Shown here: positions 16,321 through 23,305 of the stretch, one piece after another | How the letters are laid out: every line of letters starts with the position of its first letter | Numbering within the stretch: the stretch's first letter is position 1 | From: Nitrososphaerota archaeon | GTDB lineage: Archaea > Thermoproteota > Nitrososphaeria > Nitrososphaerales > CADDZS01 | Direction of reading: 5' to 3' | Length of the DNA: 29,588 bases | Assembly: GCA_027314685.1 (NCBI GenBank) | Contig: DAHVAI010000311.1 | Location: 1 to 29,588 of the forward strand | Position numbers and translations under genes: made by a program | The notes under the pieces: model-generated | The model's input: only the letters and a program-made list of their open reading frames with translations | Database searches by the model: none | What the model was told of the DNA's origin: nothing

Positions 16321-17136
16321 ATGTTGCGGCTCTATGTGTCCCTGGAGGCTGGCTTGTCGTGGCTAGTCCAATTGGTTGGGCTATCTTTCTCGTCTGAGAT
16401 GGCGTTGCCGTCCATTGAGGCGCTCCTACTCCATCAGGAAAAGAAAGAATGCTTGGCTGGATGCACGAAGATAACGTGTAGCGTAATGATAGCGGAGCAA
16501 GTCAACACGTGCGAATCAGTTTTTCGAGATACAAATGCGGCATTGGCGTCTAAAGATAACTCAATCCACATCTTGTACAAAAAGAGGCTATGCAATACTC
16601 CAGTAAGCCTTACGAGCCAAATTCAAAACAACTTTATCTCCTCAATGCTCACTTATAGCATACTCGCCAATAACAGTCACGACCTGGAAGCAAGGATCAA
16701 GGCTCTTGAAAGTACCATGCAGGAAATATTTCCAGAGCTAAATATGAAGCAAAGACTACGGATCAAGAATCTAAAGTCTGCGATAGCAAGCTATGACCAA
16801 AGAGCAATGAGGATTGACATTGACCCGCGGCCTTTCTCTCCAGATACAAATTACCTGCTGCCTTCAGTACTCGCTCACGAGACAATGCACGCGCTCCAGT
16901 ATGTTAAAAGAACAATCCCATACGGCGAACGATCCTGCGATCTCTACATGCTAGCGAGGCTCCCCACAGAATTCTACCCTCGCAAGAGAGAATTTTACGT
17001 GAAGGTTCCTCAAAGAATCTTATCTAGAGCTCCAGATCGAATAAAGGAAACAGCTGAGAGGGCAATACAACTTCGAAACAGCGGGACGAGAAACTATATC
17101 GTATGGTTTGAAAACGAGCTAAACGCTAGGAACTGA
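16321..17136 (+). CDS. HExxH metallopeptidase-like protein, uncertain N-terminus
   Basis: The C-terminal two thirds of this 271-residue frame (from about residue 120) look like a conserved zincin-type protein. HETMH (186-190) is a full HExxH zinc-binding motif within the helix LAHETMHALQY. It is followed by PYGERSCDLYMLARLP (200-215), whose E203 or D207 could be the third ligand. The ERxCDLY/ARxP pattern recalls uncharacterised archaeal HExxH proteins. The N-terminal part (1-57) is odd. It overlaps a direct repeat, has four Cys residues (44, 48, 53 and 64), and no clear ribosome-binding site precedes the ATG at 16321, so translation may start further downstream (for example M56 or M109). The 3' end overlaps the convergent tatC gene by 18 bases. 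Proteolytic activity is not proven. Confidence 0.6.
   Translation: MLRLYVSLEAGLSWLVQLVGLSFSSEMALPSIEALLLHQEKKECLAGCTKITCSVMIAEQVNTCESVFRDTNAALASKDNSIHILYKKRLCNTPVSLTSQIQNNFISSMLTYSILANNSHDLEARIKALESTMQEIFPELNMKQRLRIKNLKSAIASYDQRAMRIDIDPRPFSPDTNYLLPSVLAHETMHALQYVKRTIPYGERSCDLYMLARLPTEFYPRKREFYVKVPQRILSRAPDRIKETAERAIQLRNSGTRNYIVWFENELNARN
16393..16429 (+). repeat. imperfect direct repeat, copy 2
   Basis: The 37-base second copy starts 116 bases after the first and shares TCTGAG, GTTGCCGTCCA, GAGG and GCTCCTAC. It falls inside the N-terminal part of the metallopeptidase-like frame, in a region whose coding status is doubtful. Confidence 0.55.
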
Positions 17137-17964
17137 AGCTGCTTCTTTCTTCATCCTATTTTTCTCGATCCGCTTTGAGAGAAACACCGTTATCTCGTAC
17201 AGCGCATAGACCGGGATTATTATCGGGATGCTACTGATGAATGTTGGGTCCGGGTTTACAAGTCCGACGCCGAGGGCAACGAGCACATACACCCACTTTC
17301 TCACGCCCGAGACTTGCTTTGCGCTGACTATCTTCAGCTCAACGAGTGGTATCACGAAAACAGGGAATGTAAAAGCAAACCCGCTCATTACAGGGACCAG
17401 AATAAGCATGTCAACGAAATCTCCCAGTGGAAGGAACGGTGCGACGTTGAAAGCTTTGAAGAAAATGAGTAGAATCCTCATCACCGTTGGGAAAATGACA
17501 AGCAGCCCGAAGATGCCGCCGATTGCAAACAACCCCGCGAAAGGAAGGACGTACTTCTCGACAGCCCTTTTTTCCCTCTGGTACAATCCTGGCGCGACAA
17601 AGCCGTATACCTGTCCAAAGATTATCGGTAGAGTGATAATTACAGAAATTGCAAGGGACAAGTTAATCCAGACAGAGATAGGAGTAGTGAGACTCATGGA
17701 GATTGGGGTATAATTTGCCGCCGTCCAGTGCTCAGCATAGGTCAATAGCGTAATCAGTAGGAAATTGTATCCGAAAAGAGAATTTGGCCCTCCGAATGGA
17801 TGCAGCGGGTTGGGAAGTGAAGACACGACAGCGAACGCGATTATGAATGCATAAAGGCACTTTTTCAGCCTGGAAGATAGCTCTGCAAGATGATCGAAGA
17901 TAGTCATCCTTGATCCTTCGACGGTTTCATGCTCGTCCTTCACCGTCTTTGGCTCGTTTGTCAA
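17119..17964 (-). CDS. tatC: Sec-independent protein translocase TatC
   Basis: TatC is the receptor subunit of the twin-arginine translocase in the cytoplasmic membrane. It recognises folded precursor proteins with RR signal peptides. The 281 residues show the family layout: an N-terminal cytoplasmic segment with FDHLAELSSRL (23-33; conserved E28, although the usual ELR arginine is Ser here), six hydrophobic segments, and the characteristic loop FVAPGLYQREKRA (122-134). A charged C-terminus KRIEKNRMKKE completes it. TTG at 17964 is chosen because GAGG lies five bases upstream. No tatA-like gene is seen in the window. The gene converges on the metallopeptidase-like gene. Confidence 0.93.
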   Translation of the reverse strand: MTNEPKTVKDEHETVEGSRMTIFDHLAELSSRLKKCLYAFIIAFAVVSSLPNPLHPFGGPNSLFGYNFLLITLLTYAEHWTAANYTPISMSLTTPISVWINLSLAISVIITLPIIFGQVYGFVAPGLYQREKRAVEKYVLPFAGLFAIGGIFGLLVIFPTVMRILLIFFKAFNVAPFLPLGDFVDMLILVPVMSGFAFTFPVFVIPLVELKIVSAKQVSGVRKWVYVLVALGVGLVNPDPTFISSIPIIIPVYALYEITVFLSKRIEKNRMKKEAASVPSV

Positions 17965-18011
17965 GCGTGCCTCATCAAACCTGTATTGCTGTCCCGGGTA
18001 ATAACGCTACC

Positions 18012-18740
18012 CTAGTATGAATATCCAGTGGCCAAGAGCCCGTAATAGTCAAAGACCATGACTCCGTCGCTGTGCGACAGCGCATATTTGTACTCCTGCA
18101 GGTATTCGGGCTCGCTCGTGAGTGCGAGCGGTTCAACGCCTGCAATTATCCCCTTGTGGATGTACTGCTGGTCTTGGGGCGCGTACGTTTCAAAAACCAG
18201 CAGATCTGGCTTTAGAGTCGTCCCAAAGTTTGTCGTCGTGACAGTAGTTTCGCCCTTGTAATTTTGCTTCAACGTCGATAGTAAGCTAGATTGCGTGGAC
18301 AGCGGAAGCGTCGACATGTCAAGGCTAATCCCATCCTCGCCCAGACCATATATCGAGGAAGGTATCGTCTCGCTCGAATTGGTAAAGTATAGAGCAAAGA
18401 ATATTTTGAGGCTTTGGTTGTGTGCGGAGCTAACAAAGTAGGTCAAGTTTTCAGAAGAAAACAGAAGGTTTCCACTGCGGTACACCTGGAAGAAGAGTGT
18501 GTTAAACCCGTTTGATTTTGCATAGCTGACAAGATTCGAAAAATTGCCCACATCCACGAGTGCGTTCCCCTGATTTACGTACAAAATTATTGGCTTTTCA
18601 GGAGGCGCGCTCCTAAGCGAGAGATACGCCCCAGTGATTATCATTACTACAATCACAATAGCCAGAACAGCCAGAATCGTTCTGTTCCCCCCTTTTTTCA
18701 TCGAGGATTTCTGCATCCAACCAGGTCGCGAGATTTCCAA
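18012..18740 (-). CDS. membrane-anchored extracellular protein, TIM-barrel-like
   Basis: This 242-residue protein has a basic N-terminus, one membrane anchor (about residues 22-42), then an extracellular domain. The pattern is alternating strands and helices: ILYVNQG, LVSYAKSNGFNTLFFQVY, LKIFFALYF, DGISLDMST and DGVMVFDYYG. This is suggestive of a (beta/alpha)8 barrel of the kind seen in glycoside-hydrolase-like families. The barrel would be short (about 200 residues) and no pair of catalytic acids can be assigned safely. Several N-linked sequons are present. The start is TTG at 18740, 27 bases from the centre of a TATA element, so the message is probably leaderless. It is divergent from the 18794 gene and may be coexpressed with it. 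Function unknown. Confidence 0.55.
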   Translation of the reverse strand: MEISRPGWMQKSSMKKGGNRTILAVLAIVIVVMIITGAYLSLRSAPPEKPIILYVNQGNALVDVGNFSNLVSYAKSNGFNTLFFQVYRSGNLLFSSENLTYFVSSAHNQSLKIFFALYFTNSSETIPSSIYGLGEDGISLDMSTLPLSTQSSLLSTLKQNYKGETTVTTTNFGTTLKPDLLVFETYAPQDQQYIHKGIIAGVEPLALTSEPEYLQEYKYALSHSDGVMVFDYYGLLATGYSY

Positions 18741-18763
18741 ATTTAAATCGAGTGTTCAAACCT

Positions 18764-18770
18764 GATATAC
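18764..18770. promoter_or_regulatory. shared central TATA element for two divergent leaderless genes
   Basis: GATATAC lies exactly midway between two divergent start codons. The centre (18767) is 27 bases from the TTG at 18740 on the minus strand and 27 bases from the ATG at 18794 on the plus strand. This is the spacing of an archaeal box A to a transcription start that coincides with the start codon, in both directions. No other good TATA element serves either gene. Confidence 0.5.
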
Positions 18771-18793
18771 CGCTTCTTGAAATCTAGTTTTGA

Positions 18794-19276
18794 ATGCGAT
18801 CGAAGGGCCGGGTATTTTCGAAAAGCAACATCTTGACCGGGCTTGTCGTAATCGGATTTGCCGCCATTGTAATCTTTGCACTCGTGTGGACTAGCACCCT
18901 TCAGGGTACTCAAAGCACGCAGCTCAGTTTCCAGGAGCTCACATTGTTCGGTGGCTCCGCCTCAGAACACTCGTACACTCAAACCTGCTCAGGTGGAGCC
19001 TTGCTCGGGCTCTACGCGCAAAACCCCACGTCCAGTCCGATCAAAATTCAACAAGTGACGATCTACGGCAACGGCGTCAACAATGCGACAGTGTATGTTT
19101 CTCTATCAAACGGCTGCCTCAATCTGCAAGAGTCCGGAGTCTCCATACCAGCAAATGGGGATTATCAGCTAGAAGGCTACGTAAGCGAGCCGCTAGCTTT
19201 TGCTTCAGCCTATAGGTGCGTGATCACGTTCAGCAACGGGCAGGAGCTTAACCAGTCGCTGATCGCGCAGTCCTAG
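18794..19276 (+). CDS. small membrane-anchored extracellular protein
   Basis: The 160-residue protein has a basic head (RSKGRVFSKSN), one hydrophobic helix (about residues 13-33) and a beta-rich extracellular part of about 120 residues. That part has three Cys residues (near 61, 107 and 142). The arrangement recalls archaeal pilin-like or secreted Ig-like proteins, but the usual type IV pilin cleavage motif is not evident. I do not recognise a family. The ATG is 27 bases downstream of the shared TATA element. Its stop interlocks with the stop of the convergent mannosyltransferase gene in the four bases CTAG at 19273-19276. Confidence 0.6.
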   Translation: MRSKGRVFSKSNILTGLVVIGFAAIVIFALVWTSTLQGTQSTQLSFQELTLFGGSASEHSYTQTCSGGALLGLYAQNPTSSPIKIQQVTIYGNGVNNATVYVSLSNGCLNLQESGVSIPANGDYQLEGYVSEPLAFASAYRCVITFSNGQELNQSLIAQS

Positions 19277-20367
19277 CCCTTCACTGGGAAGAACATAATG
19301 AAAAAGTAGACCGCGGCTGCAAGCCAGACGAGCAAGAGAAAGTTCTGCATCCTCCTGTTTGTGTCAGGTATCATAGCGGATATCAAAATCGGAATCCCTA
19401 GAGCAAGTGCCGGATCAACATTAATGAAGTAAAACGAGTACTCGACCCTGTGAAGTACTAGCGACACGTAGTACCACGGAAGGTAGGTCGCGGCTATCCA
19501 GGTCGCGATGAATCCATCGCCCTTGGTCAGTTTCCTCGTTACCGTCTTGTAAAGTATCATGGCAGCGATTGGCCATATCGAGTACCATATCGCGAGATTT
19601 CCTATTCCGAGCCAGTCTATAGGATGTGAAGTGATGACCCGCTGCGTCCCGTTCGCGAGTGTCGTCGTTACTGTTGTGGTGACAACATAGTAGCCCGACG
19701 GATTAATGTTGAACGGTAGTATCCAGTTCCACGGATAGCAATTCCACGTAGTCGTGCTGGAGCAGCCCGTGAGGAGCGACTGGTAGTGAAAGTAGTAGAT
19801 GAAGTTGAGTACGGGATTTGTGAGCGGCCCAAAACCAGTCGCATAAGGTTTGAAAATAATGTCATAGGCCCACATCGGCGCTCCGAACGCGGCAAGCATT
19901 ATCCCAAAGAAGACTGCTGTCTTCAAGACGTTTCTTCTAAGCACGTTCACGAGATCTTGCTTTGGCATAACGTACAGGTGGTAGAGAATCAGAGCAAAGA
20001 CAAAGTACACGCCCCACTCTTTGCTCAGTACCGAGAGCCCCATCGCAAGCCCGGAAATATAGTATCGCCCCTTCAGATAAGCCAAGAATCCAATCAGCGC
20101 AAAAAGTATCGGCGGCCCTTCGAGCAGCAGTAGAGAGGTGTGAATGAAGAATAGAGTCTCAAACCCGAGAAAGCTTGCAGCAAAAAGAGCCTTTTCGCGT
20201 GACAAGAAATTTAGAGCAATTAGATAAAAGACATAGACTGAGGCGACGCCAATTATGACATAGAAGATACGCCATCCGAAGAAATTGTCGCCGAACAGGT
20301 AGATCCCGAGAGACCCCCAAATTTTCCCAAAGAACGGGTGTTCCAGGTTTGAGGCAACACCGTTCAA
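19273..20367 (-). CDS. PMT-type mannosyltransferase, C-terminal part (frameshifted from N-terminal part)
   Basis: This 364-residue frame is a multi-membrane-span dolichyl-phosphate-mannose:protein mannosyltransferase-like (GT39) protein lacking its N-terminus. It begins NGVASNLEHPFFGKIWG, which is the continuation of the family's first extracytoplasmic loop. About eight to ten hydrophobic helices follow. The segment LPWYYVSLVLHRVEYSFYFINVDPAL near the C-terminus carries the PW and R-x-E/x-F-Y features of the family. The apparent TTG start at 20367 overlaps the stop of the upstream fragment (TTGA). The upstream fragment (20364-20576) supplies the missing catalytic DE motif, so these were one gene of about 434 codons. 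Transfer of a sugar from a lipid carrier to surface proteins is the expected role. Whether the split pair still works is open. Confidence 0.8.
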   Translation of the reverse strand: MNGVASNLEHPFFGKIWGSLGIYLFGDNFFGWRIFYVIIGVASVYVFYLIALNFLSREKALFAASFLGFETLFFIHTSLLLLEGPPILFALIGFLAYLKGRYYISGLAMGLSVLSKEWGVYFVFALILYHLYVMPKQDLVNVLRRNVLKTAVFFGIMLAAFGAPMWAYDIIFKPYATGFGPLTNPVLNFIYYFHYQSLLTGCSSTTTWNCYPWNWILPFNINPSGYYVVTTTVTTTLANGTQRVITSHPIDWLGIGNLAIWYSIWPIAAMILYKTVTRKLTKGDGFIATWIAATYLPWYYVSLVLHRVEYSFYFINVDPALALGIPILISAMIPDTNRRMQNFLLLVWLAAAVYFFIMFFPVKG

Positions 20368-20576
20368 ATATCCTTGGCTGCCGGTACATAGTAAGCTTCG
20401 TCAAAGACATAGTCCTTACTTCCGTTCGGGAAAGACATTGCAAAGAGATGCAGCCCGAGGAGCAGAATCAAGAGGTGGCCGATGTCGAACTTGGAAGCGA
20501 TATTTTCAACCCGTGAAAGAAAGCCTTTCCCGAAAACTTCCTGCACAGGCGCAACTGTTTCCTCTCCTCCCTCCAT
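20364..20576 (-). pseudogene. PMT-type mannosyltransferase, N-terminal part (frameshifted)
   Basis: These 70 codons start at ATG 20576 and encode a cytoplasmic head, one membrane helix (about residues 33-48) and the loop KDYVFDEAYYVPAAKDI. D59-E60 is the conserved acidic pair of PMT enzymes. The frame stops at TGA in ATTTGAAC. One extra T there would read DIL-NGVASNLEHP, exactly as expected from the family, and join the frame to the 364-residue part. This is therefore one gene broken by one missing base, whether by mutation, programmed shift or sequence error. Confidence 0.8.
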
Positions 20577-20678
20577 CCTACAGCATTCCCCGTTCTAGCT
20601 ACGTTTCATTTGCATTCTCCGTGCCGTTCTTTAAGTTTCCACCAATCCAAAAGCAATGGTAGGCTTTTCCAAAAGACA

Positions 20679-20687
20679 GATTAAAAC
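20679..20687 (+). promoter_or_regulatory. box A for gluconate dehydratase gene
   Basis: GATTAAAAC is centred about 35 bases before the TTG at 20718. It gives a predicted leader of about nine bases that contains the GTGAT ribosome-binding motif (20708-20712). Confidence 0.35.
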
Positions 20688-20717
20688 GAGAATGATCTTC
20701 AAGTTGAGTGATCTGTT

Positions 20718-21893
20718 TTGAAAATCTCAAACGTCGACGTGTATCAGCTCGGACAGTCTGCAGAGTCAGGAGGAGCAACTTGGGCTGGCACATCCATTCT
20801 TCTAAAGCTCACGACCTCCGACGGTCTCGTTGGTTACGGGGAAGCGGTCCCGACGCTCAGGACTCAGCCCGTCATCCAGTCGCTCCGTGAAGTCGAACGA
20901 GTCTACAAGGGAAAGGATCCGCTTGACGTCGAGAAAAACATGCACGAATGGCACAAGCACGATTTTTACATGCCGGTCTCGTTTGAATCCACCACCGCGG
21001 TCAGCGCGTTCGATATCGCGTGCTGGGACATTATAGGAAAGCACTTTGGCGCGCCCATCCACCAGCTCCTCGGCGGCGAGTTTCGTCCAAAGATAAAGCA
21101 CTATGCGAACGGCTGGTACGACAACTGCGTCACTCCAGAGCAATTTGCTGAAAAGGCAAAAAAGTTTCACTCGATGGGATACAGCGCGCTCAAATTTGAC
21201 GTGTTCGGCGATTACTACGACTATATCGACGAAAAAGGACTTGACCTCGCGTACAGGCGCGCGAAAGCCGTGAAGGACGCTGCTCAAGTTGATCTATTGA
21301 TCGAGCACCACGGGAGGTTCAATCCAAACTCGGCAATTTCAGTCGCAAGAAAGCTTGCAGACCTAAATCCACTTTTCATGGAAGAGCCCATTCACCCAGA
21401 CAACATTGAGGGTTTGAAAAAGTACCGAGCTCAAACCAGCGTGCGCGTGGCCCTGGGCGAGCGGATACTTACCAAGGAACAAGTCGCGTATGTCTGCGCG
21501 AACAACCTGACTGACTTTCTGCAAGCTGACATTACTAACATCGGTGGGGTAACGCAAGCGCACAAAGTATGTGCGATAGCTGAAGCCTACGGAGTTGAGA
21601 TGGCATTTCACAACGCCTTCGGCCCGATACAGAACGCAGTCACGATCCAGCTTGACGCCTGCATCCCCAACTTTTTGATACAAGAGTCCTTCTACGACGT
21701 CTTCCCGCAGTGGAAGAGAGACATCGTGAGAAACCAGACCAGAGTGGAGAACGGCCACACGCAGGTCCCCACAAAACCCGGTCTTGGAGTGGATGTTGAC
21801 GAAAAGGCGATCGAATCTCACAAGGTCGAAGGTCAGGAATACTTTAACCCTGAGGAGCCAGTCTGGTCTGTCAAGAACACGTGGAAGAGTTAG
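20718..21893 (+). CDS. gad: gluconate/galactonate dehydratase (enolase superfamily)
   Basis: This enzyme removes water from D-gluconate (and probably D-galactonate) to give 2-keto-3-deoxygluconate, the first committed step of the archaeal Entner-Doudoroff pathways. The 391 residues match, as far as I remember it, the Sulfolobus solfataricus enzyme over most of their length. The shared blocks include GYGEAVPTLR (39-48), FESTTAVSAFDIACWDIIG, YANGWYDNCVTPEQFAEKA, ALKFDVFG with K159, LIEHHGRFN with E196 and H198, FMEEP with E222, VALGER with E248, and AFHNAFGPIQNAV with H298. E196, E222 and E248 are the expected magnesium ligands. TTG at 20718 is supported by GTGAT six bases upstream. The stop interlocks with the pyruvate kinase stop (TTAG at 21890-21893). 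It is adjacent to two other pathway genes. Confidence 0.95.
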   Translation: MKISNVDVYQLGQSAESGGATWAGTSILLKLTTSDGLVGYGEAVPTLRTQPVIQSLREVERVYKGKDPLDVEKNMHEWHKHDFYMPVSFESTTAVSAFDIACWDIIGKHFGAPIHQLLGGEFRPKIKHYANGWYDNCVTPEQFAEKAKKFHSMGYSALKFDVFGDYYDYIDEKGLDLAYRRAKAVKDAAQVDLLIEHHGRFNPNSAISVARKLADLNPLFMEEPIHPDNIEGLKKYRAQTSVRVALGERILTKEQVAYVCANNLTDFLQADITNIGGVTQAHKVCAIAEAYGVEMAFHNAFGPIQNAVTIQLDACIPNFLIQESFYDVFPQWKRDIVRNQTRVENGHTQVPTKPGLGVDVDEKAIESHKVEGQEYFNPEEPVWSVKNTWKS

Positions 21894-23305
21894 GTCTGTA
21901 TCACTTGCATCCTGATCGCTGACGAGCTTCCACGATCAAGACACACAAGCGTTGCCCTTTCTCTTGCATCCAAGAGTTTCTCCTTACGCAGGCTGCTCAC
22001 TAGGGATGTAGCGTTATCGCTGTCGGCATTCCTTGCAAGCAGCGGATAAACTCCCCATATCAGTTTCAATTGCCGGAGCTTTTTCTCGTCATCAGAGACA
22101 GCTATTATGGGCGCCCCAGGTCGAAGCCTCGACACCTTGGAGACTGCTTCTATTTGGTCTAAGAACACAACTATCGCCTTTGCATCTAGCCTGTCTGAGA
22201 TGATCGCGCTCGCCCTGCCGATTGCTTCGCCGACGCGGTCTTGGTTTGTTGACTCGAAGTTGTCAGATTGCCACGTGCTGTGGAGTCTAGATTCCGCGTT
22301 TATCGAGACGCCATCCAGCGTCTTTACACACTCTATGGGATAACTCCCGACTGCAGTCTCTTCTGAGAGCATGACTGCGTCTGTGCCGTCGAAGATCGCG
22401 TTTGCTACGTCTGTCACTTCCGCCCTTGTCGGGTTCGGGTTTCGCACCATCGATTCGAGCATCTGCGTCGCTGTTATGACAGGCGTGCTGTACGAAAGGC
22501 ATTTTGAGATAATGTCCTTCTGGAGCTCAGGAACCATCACGAGCGGGTTTTCTACGCCAAGATCTCCCCGCGCCACCATTACCACCTCCGAGACTCGCGC
22601 AATATCTTCAATGTTCGAGACTGCCTCCTTCTTTTCTATCTTTGCAACTATCGGGATGGTCGTACCGGCTTTTTCCATGAACTTTCTGACGGAGAGAATG
22701 TCTGATGCCTTCCTTACAAACGAGACTGCAACCAAATCCACACCGTGCTCCAGACCGAAGCTGAGAAACTTTTTGTCGTTCTTTGTGAAGGTCTCGAATC
22801 CATCCTTGAGCTCAGGGATGTTGATGCCCTTGCCTGAAAGGAGCGTGCCGCCTATTTCGCACCTGCAAACGATGTCTGTCCTTGTAGTGTCCAGAATCTT
22901 CAGCCGTATCGATCCATCGGAGAGGAAGATCAAGCCGCCTATCTTTGCATACCTCGGTAGATCCTTATCCCTCAACGGAACTGAATCCTTCTTTGCACAT
23001 GAAGTCAAAGTTACTTTGTCGCCCTTTTTCAGCTGGATAGAGCCGCTCGGGATGACGCCCACTCTGAATTTGGGGCCCGGTAGATCTTGGAGTATCGCTG
23101 TTTCCTTACCGATTTCCCGATCGATTTTTCTTATAGAATGGATTACCTTGAGGTGCTCTGCCGGTTCTCCGTGGGAAAAGTTGAGCCTCGCGCAGTCCAT
23201 GCCAGCTAGGACGAGTTTCTTTAGCATTCTTTCGGAGCTAGTTGCCGGACCTATCGTGCAGACTATCTTCGTTCGTCTTTTCTTTGAGATACTTCTAAGA
23301 GACAT
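21890..23305 (-). CDS. pyk: pyruvate kinase
   Basis: This cytosolic enzyme converts phosphoenolpyruvate and ADP to pyruvate and ATP. The 471-residue length and motifs are those of the standard enzyme: KRRTKIVCTIGPATSS at the N-terminus, LNFSHGEP (about residues 39-46), the AKIEKKEAV segment with the catalytic lysine, MVARGDLGVE, ITATQMLESMVRNPNPTRAEVTDVANAIFDGTDAVMLSEETAVG, and a C-terminal regulatory-domain-like region with RPGAPIIAVSDD. (The long segment is described by position: about 275-320.) The ATG at 23305 lies within the last 11 bases of the glycerate kinase gene, so the two are cotranscribed. Together with the neighbouring dehydratase and glycerate kinase it covers the lower Entner-Doudoroff route. 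Confidence 0.96.
   Translation of the reverse strand: MSLRSISKKRRTKIVCTIGPATSSERMLKKLVLAGMDCARLNFSHGEPAEHLKVIHSIRKIDREIGKETAILQDLPGPKFRVGVIPSGSIQLKKGDKVTLTSCAKKDSVPLRDKDLPRYAKIGGLIFLSDGSIRLKILDTTRTDIVCRCEIGGTLLSGKGINIPELKDGFETFTKNDKKFLSFGLEHGVDLVAVSFVRKASDILSVRKFMEKAGTTIPIVAKIEKKEAVSNIEDIARVSEVVMVARGDLGVENPLVMVPELQKDIISKCLSYSTPVITATQMLESMVRNPNPTRAEVTDVANAIFDGTDAVMLSEETAVGSYPIECVKTLDGVSINAESRLHSTWQSDNFESTNQDRVGEAIGRASAIISDRLDAKAIVVFLDQIEAVSKVSRLRPGAPIIAVSDDEKKLRQLKLIWGVYPLLARNADSDNATSLVSSLRKEKLLDARERATLVCLDRGSSSAIRMQVIQT

Noticed and set aside
17228..17713. 161-codon plus-strand frame inside tatC
   Set aside because: It is the antisense of a strongly conserved membrane protein; no domain is visible.
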